Assembly (NCBI GenBank): GCA_017464425.1 | Contig: JAFUDX010000041.1 | Coordinates: forward strand, 18,277 to 82,276 | Length of the DNA: 64,000 nt | Source of the DNA: Treponema sp. | Lineage (GTDB): Bacteria; Spirochaetota; Spirochaetia; Treponematales; Treponemataceae | Reading direction: 5' to 3' | Shown here: in pieces, positions 8,292 to 17,708 of the stretch | How positions within the stretch are numbered: the stretch's first letter is position 1 | How the letters are laid out: each line of letters opens with the position of its first letter | Translations under genes and position numbers: made by a program | The notes under the pieces: model-generated | Told to the model about the DNA's origin: nothing | The model's input: the letters and a program-made list of their open reading frames with translations, nothing else | The model's database searches: none

Positions 8292-8615
8292 ATGTCCCTT
8301 CAAAAAACGTTTATAGAGAATTTAAAGTTCTATCGGAAATCCGAAAAAATATCGCAAAAAGATTTGTCCATCGCCTTGAACAAAGGGTTTAATTACATAA
8401 ACTCAATAGAATGTGGGGCATCATTTCCGCCGCCAAATGTAATTGATGAGATTGCCGTTTTACTGAAAATTGAACCTGAAAGCCTGTTCATAAAGCAACG
8501 GACGCACCTTCCCACAAACGAGGACTTTAAAACAAAATTCTCAGACTTGCTCAAAACAGAGCTGACTTCAAGAATCTCAGCCGAAATAGCCCGATTTTGT
8601 GATGAGGTTATGTGA
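8292..8615 (+). CDS. XRE-family helix-turn-helix regulator
   Basis: A 107-residue DNA-binding protein. Residues 5-62 form a Cro/CI-type HTH: ENLKFYRKSEKISQKDLS (helices 1-2), then NKGFNYINSIECG (recognition helix region) and PPPNVIDEIAVLL (helices 4-5). The remaining 45 residues are helical and could mediate dimerisation. It is transcribed divergently from the phase-variable glycan operon across overlapping promoters with a palindromic site, which makes it the likely local regulator; this is inferred from position, not shown. The start is the only in-frame ATG near the promoter and lacks a strong ribosome site. Confidence 0.85.
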   Translation: MSLQKTFIENLKFYRKSEKISQKDLSIALNKGFNYINSIECGASFPPPNVIDEIAVLLKIEPESLFIKQRTHLPTNEDFKTKFSDLLKTELTSRISAEIARFCDEVM

Positions 8616-8683
8616 TTTTCGAGCAAATAGACTCACTCTGAGAAACAACGGGAGTATCAGATAGAAAATCAAGGGGTGAAATT

Positions 8684-8989
8684 TCAGTTAGTTTTGTTCT
8701 TCCAAACCGAGAATTTTGCCAGTTCGTCCTGCGTTGCTTTTGGATTCTTTTGGAGTTCATCGATAATTTTCTGCTGATTTACAGTAATCTTTTCGGCATT
8801 TGCATTAATCTTTTCATCATTTACAGTAATCTTTTCGCCACTTACAGTGACATTTTCGTCGTTTACAGTGACTTTTTCGCCGATTACAGTGACTTTTTCC
8901 CTGCTAAACGCATTCTCGCCGAATTTTTTGATGTATTCATCGTATTGAAGATGGGTGAAGCGGTTCTTCAGTTCGTTTTCCTCGCCCAT
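8684..8989 (-). CDS. Small protein with six 7-residue repeats, possibly a truncated winged-helix regulator
   Basis: About 101 residues. The middle is six copies of a seven-residue unit of the type EKVTVND, encoded by 21-bp DNA repeats (8778-8903). The C-terminus, QQKIIDELQKNPKATQDELA, is the first half of a winged-helix domain like that at the C-terminus of AlbA_2/AAA_4-domain or Fic-type regulators. The frame stops (KFSVWKNKTN) where the recognition helix should come, so the protein is probably a remnant or has lost its end. The start is set at the ATG at 8989 (MGEENELKN); an upstream in-frame ATG has no better support. Its expression is uncertain. Confidence 0.5.
   Translation of the reverse strand: MGEENELKNRFTHLQYDEYIKKFGENAFSREKVTVIGEKVTVNDENVTVSGEKITVNDEKINANAEKITVNQQKIIDELQKNPKATQDELAKFSVWKNKTN
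8778..8903. repeat. Six tandem 21-bp repeats within an ORF
   Basis: Six uninterrupted units of 21 bases with the plus-strand core TTACAGTGACTTTTTCGCC, diverging by a few bases each. The unit length is a multiple of three, so copy-number change would add or remove seven residues without frameshift. There are no spacers, so it is not CRISPR. Confidence 0.85.
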
Positions 8990-9175
8990 AAAAATACTAT
9001 ACCACAAAAAAAGAAAAAATGTCTGTGATTCGCAAAACTTCGTCGTATTGTTGTCGCCGCTCCCTCATTCTGCTATAATCTACGCAATCGAAATCGGAAA
9101 TGCGAAAGCAGAAAACATCCTTTGCTTTCACACAATTTTTCGTTTTCAATTTTCAATTTTCATTTTTCAATTTAT

Positions 9176-9775
9176 ATGAAACCTCACCTTCACCTACTGA
9201 ATGATTTTCGTCGCATGAACCGCCTGTTGCAAAGTGGTGCGATTTTTTGTGCGCTCGACACGGAAACGACGGGATTGAAGCCTACGGAAGAGCGGATTAT
9301 TGAAATCGGGGCAGTGAAATTCGACAAAAACGGAGAGATTTCCCGATTCTCCACGCTCGTAAATCCGCGCGTGCTGATTCCGTCGTTCTGCCAAGAACTT
9401 ACGGGCATTACGAACAAAATGGTCTTTGGCGAGCGCGAATTTTCCGAAATCGCCGACGACTTTCTTTCATTTTTGGGCGAAGAGACGATTATCATCGCGC
9501 ACAATGCACAGTTCGACTTGCGTTTTGTGAACGCGGAACTGGAGCGAATGAACCGAGACCCGCTTCCAAACAAAGCAATCGACACGCTCCGTTTTTCGCG
9601 CTGGAGCTACCCCGAAAACGAGCATTGGACTCTGCAATTTTTGGCAAATCAGCTTAAAATCGAAGTGAAAGCCGCACACCGTGCAGAAGACGATGCCCGC
9701 GTGTGCAGGGAAGTGTTTTTGTGCTGTATTCGCGACACGCTGGATAGGCAGAAAAAGACAGACATCAGCAGTTAG
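9176..9775 (+). CDS. DnaQ-type 3'-5' exonuclease (DNA polymerase III epsilon-like)
   Basis: A 199-residue DEDD-superfamily exonuclease. Exo I is FCALDTETTG near residues 24-33, Exo II is IIAHNAQFDLRF near 105-116, and the C-terminal Exo III region is AAHRAEDDARV with the His and Asp of the DEDDh type. It probably degrades single-stranded DNA in replication proofreading or repair. No BRCT or helicase domain is attached. The start is placed at the ATG at 9176 because the 18 residues before it come from a low-complexity TTTTCAATTTTC run. The stop codon lies inside a dispersed GTTAGCA repeat (9768-9805), so the last residues may derive from that element. Confidence 0.9.
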   Translation: MKPHLHLLNDFRRMNRLLQSGAIFCALDTETTGLKPTEERIIEIGAVKFDKNGEISRFSTLVNPRVLIPSFCQELTGITNKMVFGEREFSEIADDFLSFLGEETIIIAHNAQFDLRFVNAELERMNRDPLPNKAIDTLRFSRWSYPENEHWTLQFLANQLKIEVKAAHRAEDDARVCREVFLCCIRDTLDRQKKTDISS

Positions 9776-9805
9776 CAATGAGCATTTTTTCACAGTGCTA
9801 ACTGC
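9768..9805. repeat. Dispersed GTTAGCA/TGCTAAC palindromic repeat, copy 1
   Basis: Arms GCAGTTAGCA (9768-9777) and TGCTAACTGC (9796-9805) form a perfect 10-bp stem. The left arm supplies the stop codon of the exonuclease gene. Related copies are at 13493-13561, 50863-50883 and 53027-53054. Confidence 0.7.
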
Positions 9806-9812
9806 ATACGAA

Positions 9813-10907
9813 TTATTTGTTCAAATATTCAACAACGAGTTCGCCCATCTTCTTTGTGCCGACGAGTTTGCCCGCTTTTTTGACTTCTTCTAAGTGGCTG
9901 CCTGCAATATCACCTGTGCGATAGCCTGCATCCAAAACTGCGTTCACTGCCGTTTCGATTGCCTTTGCTTCTTCTTCGAGTTTGAATGAGTAGCGAAGAA
10001 GCATTGCCGCAGAAAGAATCGTTGCGAGCGGGTTAGCCAAGTCCTTTCCTGCGATGTCGGGGGCCGAGCCGTGAATTGGCTCGTAAAGTCCTGGGCCTGT
10101 GCCGTCGCCGAGAGAAGCACTTGCGAGCATTCCGATAGAGCCGGTGATTTGGCTTGCTTCGTCAGAAAGAATGTCGCCGAACATGTTGCTTGTGGCGATA
10201 ACATCAAACTGGCGCGGATTTCTGACCATCTGCATTGAAGCGTTGTCGATGTAAAGGTATGAGAGCGTAACATCGGGGTAGTCTTTTTTGACATCTTCTG
10301 CAACGCGTCGCCAGAGCTGGCTTGAATTCAAGATGTTCGCCTTATCGACCACGCAGAGCCGTTTCTGGCGGTTTTGGGCATATTCAAAGCCCATGCGGAC
10401 GATTCGTTCAATCTCTGGGCGGGTGTATTTTTCGGTATCCCACGCGGTGTTGCCGTCTTCGCTCGTTCCGCGCTCACCAAAGTAAATGCCGCCTGTGAGT
10501 TCACGCACGATGAGAATGTCCAAGCCCTCCCCTACAATTTCGTCTTTGAGCGGGCATGCGTCTTTAAGCTGCTTCCACATGACAGCCGGGCGAAGATTCG
10601 CGAAGACCTTCATGCCACCGCGAAGACCGAGCAATGCCTTTTCTGGGCGGAGCTCAGAAGCGAGGTTATCCCATTTTGGGCCGCCGACTGCACCGAGCAA
10701 AGCCGCGTCACTGTCGAGCGCAATCTGAAGCTGCTCTTTCGGGAGCGGATGCCCGAATTGGTCAATAGCCGATCCGCCCGCGACGACCTTTGTATAATTC
10801 CATTTGTGACCGTATTTTTTTGCAACGGCGTCAAGCACATTGACTGCCTCTGCCACAACATCAGGACCGATTCCGTCACCCGGAATCAAAGCAATTGTTT
10901 TTTCCAT
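9813..10907 (-). CDS. leuB: 3-isopropylmalate dehydrogenase
   Basis: A 364-residue NAD-dependent enzyme that oxidises and decarboxylates 3-isopropylmalate to 2-oxoisocaproate in leucine synthesis. The sequence begins IALIPGDGIGPDVV, has LLGAVGGPKWD near 70-80, LRPEKALLGLR near 86-96 (the leucine-side-chain substrate loop rather than isocitrate type), IVRELTGGIYFG near 132-143, and DNASMQMV near 220. GSAPDIAGK is the NAD-binding stretch. It has its own promoter, and no leuA, leuC or leuD is adjacent, so the rest of the pathway must be encoded elsewhere. It converges with the exonuclease gene. Confidence 0.97.
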   Translation of the reverse strand: MEKTIALIPGDGIGPDVVAEAVNVLDAVAKKYGHKWNYTKVVAGGSAIDQFGHPLPKEQLQIALDSDAALLGAVGGPKWDNLASELRPEKALLGLRGGMKVFANLRPAVMWKQLKDACPLKDEIVGEGLDILIVRELTGGIYFGERGTSEDGNTAWDTEKYTRPEIERIVRMGFEYAQNRQKRLCVVDKANILNSSQLWRRVAEDVKKDYPDVTLSYLYIDNASMQMVRNPRQFDVIATSNMFGDILSDEASQITGSIGMLASASLGDGTGPGLYEPIHGSAPDIAGKDLANPLATILSAAMLLRYSFKLEEEAKAIETAVNAVLDAGYRTGDIAGSHLEEVKKAGKLVGTKKMGELVVEYLNK

Positions 10908-10940
10908 TTTATTCCTCTAAAAATCTAAAATTATGAATTC

Positions 10941-10970
10941 ATTATATCAATTTTTTCGATGGTACTACAA
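10941..10970 (-). promoter_or_regulatory. Promoter of leuB
   Basis: Minus strand: TTGTAG (10970-10965), an 18-base spacer and TATAAT (10946-10941). It lies about 35 bases before the leuB ATG, with AGAGGAAT as the ribosome site. Confidence 0.55.
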
Positions 10971-11003
10971 GCAAAAATGTATGTTAAGTAGCACAGTATA
11001 TAC

Positions 11004-12326
11004 TTAGAACAACGCGCTGTGCAAAATCTGCACGACATCATTTGCCTGATTTGTGTCCACGAGCATACTGATGTTCACTTTGCTCGCGCCCTGCGAAATC
11101 ATCTGCACATTGATTCCGTTCTTATTGAGCGCGGTGAACGCGTCTTCAAGGATAGAGCTTGAATGGCTCGCGTCGCAAATGAGCGTGACGATTGCCTTTT
11201 CTTTGGTGGCTTTCACTTCGGCGACCCGTGCCAAATCTTCGAGAAGCCCCGACAAATCAGCCTTTGTGTTCACCGTGAGCGAAACCGAAACCTCAGAAGT
11301 CGCAATCACATCGATTGAAATGTTCCACTTTAAGAACTGGTTGAAAATGTGCGCCAAAAATCCCGCCGCGCCCAACATTCGGCTCGACTGAATATCAATG
11401 AGCGTGACATTTTTAACGCTCGTAATCGCCGTAACGCGCGGAGTCGCACCCGAATGCTCTTCGACAATCACCGAGCCTGCGCTTTTAATATTGTAGGAAT
11501 TTTTTACGCGAACGGGCGTTCCTGTCTTTCGGCAGGGAATCATGCTCCGCGGGTGCAAAACCTGGCTTCCGAACATCGCAAGTTCCTGCGCTTCTTCGTA
11601 AGTGACTTCGGGAACAGGGCGGGCTTCTTTTACGATTCTGGGGTCAGTCGTAAGGATTCCGTCAACATCTTTCCATGTCTGGATTTCGTCAGCTTTCATC
11701 GCCGCGCCAATCATCGTTGCGGATAAATCTGAGCCGCCGCGACCGAGCGTGGTGATGATTCCGTTTTTGTCCTTCGCGATAAAGCCCGTTACAATCGGGA
11801 TTTCAGTCTGCTTTCCGTTTTTGTAGTCATTCAAGTGCTTGGGGATATTCTCCCACACTTCATCGAGCAATTCCGCCGCCATATAGTTTGAGTCAGAAAC
11901 AAAGCCAATATCCCACGCATCGTAGAATTTGGCGGCAGTGCCCTGTTTTTGCAAATACGCAGCCATCATGCGCACGCTCATGCGCTCGCCGAACGAAACA
12001 AGGTAATCGCGCGTGCGTTTGGTGAGTTCGTGGAGCATGGAAATGCCCGTGAGTAAGAATTTGAGTTCTTCAAGGAGTTCTTTGATTGCAGGAACATCGA
12101 TTTCAAGTTCCTTCGCCGTGTCAAGATGCAGTTTTTCGACTTTCGCAATATCAACCGTGCCTTTGACAGCCATATCAGCCGCGTCGAGCAAATGGTCAGT
12201 GGTATCACCCATTGCGCTCAACACGACGACAGGGCGTTCTTCTTTGTAAGCCTGAATAATAGAAGCAACATGGCGGATTCGCTCCGCATTGGCGACAGAG
12301 GAGCCGCCGAATTTCATAACTATCAT
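11004..12326 (-). CDS. lysC: Aspartate kinase
   Basis: A 440-residue aspartokinase that phosphorylates aspartate, the first step to lysine, threonine, methionine and diaminopimelate for cell wall. The catalytic domain starts MKFGGSSVANAERI, with VVVLSAMGDTTD near 32-43 and LGRGGSDLSAT near 195-205. Two C-terminal ACT domains (from about 300) include the LIDIQSSRMLGAAGF segment and NINVQMISQG-type pattern seen as GINVQMISQGASKVNISM, so feedback control by lysine or threonine is expected. The family usually has about 400-450 residues. No ribosome site is visible before either ATG (12326 or 12317), and no lysine riboswitch was seen in the 30-base gap to the stress-protein gene. Confidence 0.96.
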   Translation of the reverse strand: MIVMKFGGSSVANAERIRHVASIIQAYKEERPVVVLSAMGDTTDHLLDAADMAVKGTVDIAKVEKLHLDTAKELEIDVPAIKELLEELKFLLTGISMLHELTKRTRDYLVSFGERMSVRMMAAYLQKQGTAAKFYDAWDIGFVSDSNYMAAELLDEVWENIPKHLNDYKNGKQTEIPIVTGFIAKDKNGIITTLGRGGSDLSATMIGAAMKADEIQTWKDVDGILTTDPRIVKEARPVPEVTYEEAQELAMFGSQVLHPRSMIPCRKTGTPVRVKNSYNIKSAGSVIVEEHSGATPRVTAITSVKNVTLIDIQSSRMLGAAGFLAHIFNQFLKWNISIDVIATSEVSVSLTVNTKADLSGLLEDLARVAEVKATKEKAIVTLICDASHSSSILEDAFTALNKNGINVQMISQGASKVNISMLVDTNQANDVVQILHSALF

Positions 12327-12356
12327 AGTAGTAGTATTCTAGCGAAAAGAAAGGGC

Positions 12357-12860
12357 TTACGCAATCTTAAAGAGTTTTTCGATATTCGGCTCGCGCACCA
12401 CAAGCACATTGCAGCTTGCGCTTCCGATAATCTCCGCGTTCGTGGCGGAAATTTTGTCGTGGCGGATAGAATTCTGCGCCGTGTCGTTCGGAAGCTCTTT
12501 TCCGCCGAGCAAAATCAGGTTCGCCCCGAAATCCTCCGCAGATTTTATAAGTTCCGACCAAATCGCGCCTTTTTTGAGTTCCGTCGCAATTTTGACATCT
12601 TTTTCTTTGGCAAGCCGTTCAAGGTAGGAAAGGTAGCGTTTGCCGTCGTCTTCAAGCCGCTGCTCGTAATGGCGGCTTTCCTCTTCGTAAAAGAATTTGC
12701 TCATCGTGAGCTGTTTGAGCGTGGATGTATCAACGACATAAATCGCCTTTAAGTCGCATTTGTACTGCTTGGAAAGGAGAATCCCGTACATCGCCGCATG
12801 AATCGACTGCTCCGACCCGTTCACCGCGACCACAATTTTTTGAATCAAAGGTTTTATCAT
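12357..12860 (-). CDS. Universal stress protein (UspA family)
   Basis: A 167-residue single-domain Usp. It begins KIVVAVNGSEQSIHAAMYG (first beta strand and the conserved Asp-position replaced by Asn), and near the C-terminus has LLGGKELPN and GSASCNVLVVR, corresponding to the G-2X-G-9X-G(S/T) ATP-binding region in partly altered form. It follows the V-ATPase D gene by 11 bases with a GGAG ribosome site, so it appears to be the last gene of that operon. A link to energy or ion stress is an inference from this position only. Confidence 0.88.
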   Translation of the reverse strand: MIKPLIQKIVVAVNGSEQSIHAAMYGILLSKQYKCDLKAIYVVDTSTLKQLTMSKFFYEEESRHYEQRLEDDGKRYLSYLERLAKEKDVKIATELKKGAIWSELIKSAEDFGANLILLGGKELPNDTAQNSIRHDKISATNAEIIGSASCNVLVVREPNIEKLFKIA

Positions 12861-12871
12861 CGCACGCTCCG

Positions 12872-13492
12872 CTAGCTCGACTTCCTGTTTTTCAAACTTT
12901 TCAAGACAAAAGTGTTCTCGCGCTCGCGCTCTTCAAGCACGCTCTCGATGTATGCTTTTGTCTCGCGGTTCTGCGGAATAATCATCTTGTCCAAAGCGTT
13001 CACGCGCCGCTGAGTCTTTTTGACTTCCGTTGCGAGCCGCCACGCAATCGTTCGGATAGAAGCCATTTCCGTAAGAAGCGAAAGAAGCTTGAAAAACTCC
13101 GTCATTACTTTATCGGAATCAGCGTATGTTCCCATGAATGAATAAAACAACTGCTGCTTCGGAAGAGAAACTTCAACGGATTTAAAACTCATGCCGCCCG
13201 CCGTCACGGATTTTTCTTTTAAATCGTAATCGTAATGCACGGACTTTGCGATTCGCTCTGTCTGGTCGCCGCCCACACTCATAAGCATGTTGCGAAGCGC
13301 GGGGTACGCCTGAGAAATCGCCTTGTCAAGCTCGCGTTCAAGCAACTTGACCTTTTCGACCATGCGCATAAGCTCCATGACAAGGATTTCGCGCTTCTGC
13401 TCAAGCAAATCATAGCCGTCCACCGCAACAGCAAGCTGTTCCTTTATCGCGAGAAGATTAGATTTCGTTGGTGCAATGTTCAGTTTACTCAT
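12872..13492 (-). CDS. ntpD: V-type ATPase subunit D
   Basis: About 206 residues; the central stalk subunit that turns inside the A3B3 head and couples ATP hydrolysis or synthesis to ion movement. The N-terminus, NIAPTKSNLLAIKEQLAVA, and long N- and C-terminal helices forming a coiled coil (to TQRRVNALDKMIIP) are characteristic. The start is the ATG at 13492; the frame continues 9 bases further only with a TTG. No Shine-Dalgarno is visible, because the whole 69-base gap to the B gene is occupied by a palindromic repeat, which could affect its translation. Confidence 0.94.
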   Translation of the reverse strand: MSKLNIAPTKSNLLAIKEQLAVAVDGYDLLEQKREILVMELMRMVEKVKLLERELDKAISQAYPALRNMLMSVGGDQTERIAKSVHYDYDLKEKSVTAGGMSFKSVEVSLPKQQLFYSFMGTYADSDKVMTEFFKLLSLLTEMASIRTIAWRLATEVKKTQRRVNALDKMIIPQNRETKAYIESVLEERERENTFVLKSLKNRKSS

Positions 13493-13561
13493 AATTAGCA
13501 ATGAGCAGTGTGCAGTTAGCAGTTTTTAACTTCTCACTGCTAACTGCTCATTTCTCACTTT
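13493..13561. repeat. Dispersed GTTAGCA/TGCTAAC repeat, copy 2, filling the gap between B and D genes
   Basis: The repeat has ATGAGCAGTGTGCAGTTAGCAG on one side and CTGCTAACTGCTCAT on the other, giving an imperfect stem of about 15 bp with a 7-base insertion in one arm. It fills the whole intergenic space between two V-ATPase subunit genes in the same operon. Confidence 0.75.
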
Positions 13562-14941
13562 TTATTCCTCTTTCGGATAATATTTCTCAATCAGTTCCGG
13601 TTTGATTCGGTAGAGCTCGTTCTTCGGCAAGAGTGTGAGGAGTTTCCAGCCCAAGTTCAGCGTGTCTTCGATAGAGCGGTTTTCGTATTCGCCCTGCGTG
13701 AAGAACTGGCTTTCAAGCGCGTCACCGAATTTCAAGTACATGCGGTCAACTTCGCCCAATTCTTCCTCGCCGATGATTGCTGCAAGATTTCGGATTGACT
13801 TTACCTTTGAGTACGCCGCAAAAAGCTGGCTCGAAACGGCGGCATGGTCATCGCGCGTCATGCCCTCGCCGATACCGTCTTTCATCAATCGGGAAAGCGA
13901 CGGCAAGCCCGAAACCGGCGGATACACGCCCTTCTGACTAAGCTCGCGGTCAAGAACAATCTGCCCCTCGGTGATGTAGCCCGTAAGGTCAGGAATCGGG
14001 TGCGAAATGTCATCGTTCGGCATCGTGAGAATCGGAATCTGCGTGATAGAGCCTGTTGAGCCTTTGACCTTGCCCGCCCGCTCGTACAATTCAGCCAAAT
14101 CCGAGTACAGATAGCCAGGGTACCCCTTTCGCCCCGGAACTTCGCCGCGCGTCGTAGAAATTTCTCGCAAGGCTTCGCAATAGTTCGTCATATCGGTCAT
14201 CACGACCAGAACATGCATATTCTTTTCGTATGCCAAGTATTCCGCCGCAGTAAGAGCACAGCGCGGTGTGATGATTCGCTCGATTGAAGGCGCGTCAGCC
14301 AAGCTCTGGAACATGACGACCTTGCTCAAAACGCCCGACTCCTCAAACGAATGAATGAAGAACTGCGCCTGGTCGTACTTGATTCCCATTCCCGCAAAAA
14401 CCATAACGAACTGCTCGTCGCTATTGCGGATTTTTGCCTGTCGGATAATCTGCGCAGCAAGGCGGTTGTGCGGAAGACCGTTCCCAGAGAAAATCGGCAA
14501 TTTCTGACCGCGAATCAGCGTGTTCATGCCGTCAATACTAGAAATTCCCGTCTGAATGAAGTCTCGCGGGTACACGCGCGCAAACGGATTGATTGGCATG
14601 CCGTTCACATCGACCTTCTTGCTCGACACAATCGGCGGAAGACCATCAATCGGCTCGCCCAAACCGTTAAAAATGCGCCCAAGAAGCCCGTCGCCCACGC
14701 GCAATTCCATCGGCTCGTCAAGGAACTCAACGCTCGTTTCGTGCAAGTCCAAGCCCGTCGTAGAGCCGAACACCTGCACAATCGCCGTAGAGTCGTTCAA
14801 GTCAATCACGCGCCCCGTCTTTTTCTCGCCGTTTCGGTCACGCACCGCGACAATCTCGTTATAAAAAATGTTCTCGCTGCGTTTCACAACGATAATCGGT
14901 CCGTCAACGGAACTTACGCCTTTATATTCGATACCTTTCAT
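13562..14941 (-). CDS. ntpB: V-type ATPase subunit B (non-catalytic)
   Basis: A 459-residue head subunit that alternates with A in the A3B3 hexamer. It starts with the beta-barrel [17 protein letters not shown], has [17 protein letters not shown] near 107-123, the signature [17 protein letters not shown] where the catalytic subunit has a P-loop, and the alpha/beta family segment [23 protein letters not shown] near 307-329. Lack of the GKT P-loop confirms the non-catalytic role. It lies 11 bases after the A gene. Confidence 0.97.
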   Translation of the reverse strand: MKGIEYKGVSSVDGPIIVVKRSENIFYNEIVAVRDRNGEKKTGRVIDLNDSTAIVQVFGSTTGLDLHETSVEFLDEPMELRVGDGLLGRIFNGLGEPIDGLPPIVSSKKVDVNGMPINPFARVYPRDFIQTGISSIDGMNTLIRGQKLPIFSGNGLPHNRLAAQIIRQAKIRNSDEQFVMVFAGMGIKYDQAQFFIHSFEESGVLSKVVMFQSLADAPSIERIITPRCALTAAEYLAYEKNMHVLVVMTDMTNYCEALREISTTRGEVPGRKGYPGYLYSDLAELYERAGKVKGSTGSITQIPILTMPNDDISHPIPDLTGYITEGQIVLDRELSQKGVYPPVSGLPSLSRLMKDGIGEGMTRDDHAAVSSQLFAAYSKVKSIRNLAAIIGEEELGEVDRMYLKFGDALESQFFTQGEYENRSIEDTLNLGWKLLTLLPKNELYRIKPELIEKYYPKEE

Positions 14942-14952
14942 ATTATTCTCCG

Positions 14953-16719
14953 TTAACGCTTATATTGTCTCTCAAGATTTCCCATCTGCTCGTCGAGGCG
15001 ACCTTCCACTTCTTTCATCTGCTCCAGCTTGTCGTTCGGAACTGATGACTTTAAGCGCACGATTTCATCCTTAACAGGAAGCGATGCTACCGTGGGAAGC
15101 GGCGCACCCGCCTTAATGACCGCAAGCGCTCGTTGATAATAAGTCATAATCAGCATGAGGATTGCAATCTGCTTTTCGGGCACGGAATACACATCCACCG
15201 CGTCGAACGCGCTCTGCTGCAAGAAGCCGTTTTTAATCATGTCGGCGACCGTGAGAACGATTCGCTTTTCGTCGGGGAGCGCGTCAGGACCAATCAAGCG
15301 CACGATTTGCTGTAATCGCTGCTCGTCCTTCAAAAGCTCAAGCGCACTCAAACGCACTTCTGCCCATCGCGGGTCAAGTTTATCCCACCATTCGCGGATT
15401 TCTTCGGCATATTCTGAATAACTTTCAATCCAACCGATAGCGGGGTAATGCCGTGCGTTCGCCAATTCTCTGTCCAACGCCCAGAAACAGCGGATAAATC
15501 GCTTGGTATGCTGGGTGACAGGCTCAGAAAAGTCGCCGCCCGGAGGAGAAACCGCACCAATAACAGAAACCGAGCCTTCTTCACCGCACAATGCGTTTAC
15601 GCGACCCGCCCGTTCGTAGAATTCAGCCAAGCGAGTCGGCAAGTAAGCAGGGAAGCCCTCTTCGGCGGGCATTTCTTCCATTCGGCCAGAAAGCTCGCGC
15701 AAAGCCTCAGCCCAGCGCGAAGTGGAATCAGCCATAATCGCAACATGCATTCCCATGTCGCGATAATATTCTGCGAGCGTGATTCCCGAATAGAGCGAAA
15801 CTTCACGCGCCGCAACCGGCATATTCGATGTATTTGCGATAAGAATCGTTCGTTCCATGAGCGAGCGGCCAGTTCGTGGGTCAATCAAAGTGGGGAATTC
15901 GGTGAGAACATCGGTCATTTCGTTGCCGCGCTCACCGCAGCCAATATAGACAATCAAATCAGCGTCGCACCATTTTGCGATTGCGTGCTGAGTCATCGTT
16001 TTTCCAGTTCCGAATCCACCCGGAATTGCCGCAGTTCCACCCTTTGAAAGCGGGAAGAACACATCAATTACGCGCTGACCCGTAACAAGCGGCTGGCTCA
16101 CTTCAAGCTTTTGTGCGTAGGGGCGCGGAACACGGAGCGGCCAATAGTGCGCAAGGCAGATTTCTTCGCCAAGCTCGGTTGTGCCGATTACATCATCAAC
16201 CGTATATTCGCCCTCGCCCTTGAAAGTCTGCAATGTTTTGCCTTTAACGGTAGGCGGAACCATGATTTTGTGTCGGATTGATTCTGTTTCCTGAACGAAG
16301 CCCAAGACTTTTCCTGCGAAAATCTCACATCCCTCGCCAACGCCCTCGGCAACCGTCATCTTCCATTTTTTTGCGCCGTCAATCGGCTCGGTTCGCTCGC
16401 CCGGAACAAGAAACGCGCCCGATTTTTCAAACATATTCTTTAGCGGTCGCTGAATTCCGTCATAAATCGTTCCGACCAAGCCAGGCCCCAATTTCAGAGA
16501 AAGCGGACGACCGCTTGAAACGACTTCCTCGCCGATTTTCATGCCCGTGTCGTCTTCGTAAACCTGAATTGTCGCCTTTCCTTCGTTCTGGCGGATAATC
16601 TCGCCAATAATTTTCTTGCGTCCGACATCGACCACATCATACAGACCGCAGCCTTCAAGCCCCTCGGCGTACACAATCGGTCCTGAAATTCGTGTGATAG
16701 TACCTTTTATTTCGCTCAT
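14953..16719 (-). CDS. ntpA: V-type ATPase subunit A (catalytic)
   Basis: A 588-residue catalytic subunit. The Walker A motif GGFGTGKT is at about residues 234-241. The A-specific non-homologous insertion (roughly 110-200) and [11 protein letters not shown] near 262-272 are present. The signature [17 protein letters not shown] is near 393-409. It hydrolyses or makes ATP at the cytoplasmic face to move H+ or Na+. Its ATG overlaps the E-gene stop (ATGA), so translation is coupled. Which ion is used and in which direction cannot be read from this subunit. Confidence 0.98.
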   Translation of the reverse strand: MSEIKGTITRISGPIVYAEGLEGCGLYDVVDVGRKKIIGEIIRQNEGKATIQVYEDDTGMKIGEEVVSSGRPLSLKLGPGLVGTIYDGIQRPLKNMFEKSGAFLVPGERTEPIDGAKKWKMTVAEGVGEGCEIFAGKVLGFVQETESIRHKIMVPPTVKGKTLQTFKGEGEYTVDDVIGTTELGEEICLAHYWPLRVPRPYAQKLEVSQPLVTGQRVIDVFFPLSKGGTAAIPGGFGTGKTMTQHAIAKWCDADLIVYIGCGERGNEMTDVLTEFPTLIDPRTGRSLMERTILIANTSNMPVAAREVSLYSGITLAEYYRDMGMHVAIMADSTSRWAEALRELSGRMEEMPAEEGFPAYLPTRLAEFYERAGRVNALCGEEGSVSVIGAVSPPGGDFSEPVTQHTKRFIRCFWALDRELANARHYPAIGWIESYSEYAEEIREWWDKLDPRWAEVRLSALELLKDEQRLQQIVRLIGPDALPDEKRIVLTVADMIKNGFLQQSAFDAVDVYSVPEKQIAILMLIMTYYQRALAVIKAGAPLPTVASLPVKDEIVRLKSSVPNDKLEQMKEVEGRLDEQMGNLERQYKR

Positions 16720-17354
16720 TCAGGCAACCTCCCGCCGAACAAAGTTGTCGCAAGTTCCGCGCTGTATGTGTCTTTGATTTCGCGCACAATCTGGTCAATC
16801 GTGAGCCGCACGCGCACAAATCCGTCCTCGCTCGAAAGAATGATTCCTTCGTGGAACGAGTTTCCAAGAGCCGCTTCTTCCCCCGATTTTTCAAAAGAAA
16901 CTTCCTCAACCTTCGAGAGATTTTTGGAAAGAGCCTTTTCGAGGATTTTTTTTGCGGCTGTAAGCTTAAAGCCAAAAACAAGCGCGTTTATTTTTTTATC
17001 AGAGAGAACCTGACTTATATTTTCCAATTTTTTTTCGACAAGAGAAAGCCGTTTTTCCTCACCAAGACTTTCAAGATAGGCGTTGAACGCCTCTGAAACC
17101 GCATCGCTGTAAAACGAAACAAGGAATCGCCCCTTTTCGAGCGGCAGGGCTTCATCAATCGATTTTTCGTACTGAGCGCATTTTTCTGAATAATACGCCG
17201 TTTTCTGCGCGCGCGCTTCTTCAACACGGCGAGAGACATCGGCTAAAATCGCCCGCGCCTCTTCATCCGCCCGCGCCAAAATCTTCTCAGCCTTTTTGCG
17301 AGCATCAGCTTCAATTTCTTTATCAAGGATTTCGGTAGACCGTAATTCTTCCAT
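16716..17354 (-). CDS. ntpE: V-type ATPase subunit E
   Basis: A 212-residue peripheral stalk subunit. The N-terminal half is a long charged helix rich in Glu, Lys and Arg ([19 protein letters not shown]), and the C-terminal domain has the [20 protein letters not shown] pattern of the E family, which binds the top of the head. It anchors the A3B3 head to subunit I together with the small G/H-like helix encoded at 21120-21428. It sits 15 bases after the F gene and is coupled to the A gene. Confidence 0.93.
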   Translation of the reverse strand: MEELRSTEILDKEIEADARKKAEKILARADEEARAILADVSRRVEEARAQKTAYYSEKCAQYEKSIDEALPLEKGRFLVSFYSDAVSEAFNAYLESLGEEKRLSLVEKKLENISQVLSDKKINALVFGFKLTAAKKILEKALSKNLSKVEEVSFEKSGEEAALGNSFHEGIILSSEDGFVRVRLTIDQIVREIKDTYSAELATTLFGGRLPE

Positions 17355-17369
17355 TGTATTTTCCCAAAA

Positions 17370-17702
17370 CTAAACACTGATTCCCACGGCTTCACGGATT
17401 GCATCGGTGAGGGATTTTTTGCCTTCCAAATGCCCGTGAATGCCGGGAATCTCAACAATCAGCGGATACTGACTGCCTTTCTGCCATGCGAGGACTTCAT
17501 CTTCAATCATGGCAGAGACATCTTCCGTCAAAATCAAAATTTTCGGTCGTTCATCGACAGGAACGCTTTGTGTGCCACCAAGCCCTGTGACTCTGCGGAA
17601 CGCGTCCAAAGCCTCAGTGCGATTAAGGGCGACAGAGCCGTCCACACCCACGAGCTTAAAACCGAGAATAATTTCCCTTTCTGCGATGACGAAATATTCC
17701 AT
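17370..17702 (-). CDS. ntpF: V-type ATPase subunit F
   Basis: A 110-residue small central-stalk subunit with the CheY-like alternation of this family: EYFVIAEREIILGFKLVGV, then ILILTEDVSAMIEDEV and YPLIVEIPGIHG. It binds subunit D in the rotor. It lies 6 bases after the K gene. In some organisms the equivalent is called subunit G; naming here follows the short F-type fold. Confidence 0.92.
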   Translation of the reverse strand: MEYFVIAEREIILGFKLVGVDGSVALNRTEALDAFRRVTGLGGTQSVPVDERPKILILTEDVSAMIEDEVLAWQKGSQYPLIVEIPGIHGHLEGKKSLTDAIREAVGISV

Positions 17703-17708
17703 TTTGAA

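Noticed and set aside
8778..8903. Regular repeats that could suggest a CRISPR array
   Set aside because: The 21-bp units are directly adjacent with no unique spacers, and they code for a 7-residue protein repeat; no cas gene is nearby.
12249..12356. Lysine riboswitch or leader upstream of lysC
   Set aside because: The gap to the stress-protein gene is only 30 bases, too short for the L-box, and no conserved core was seen.
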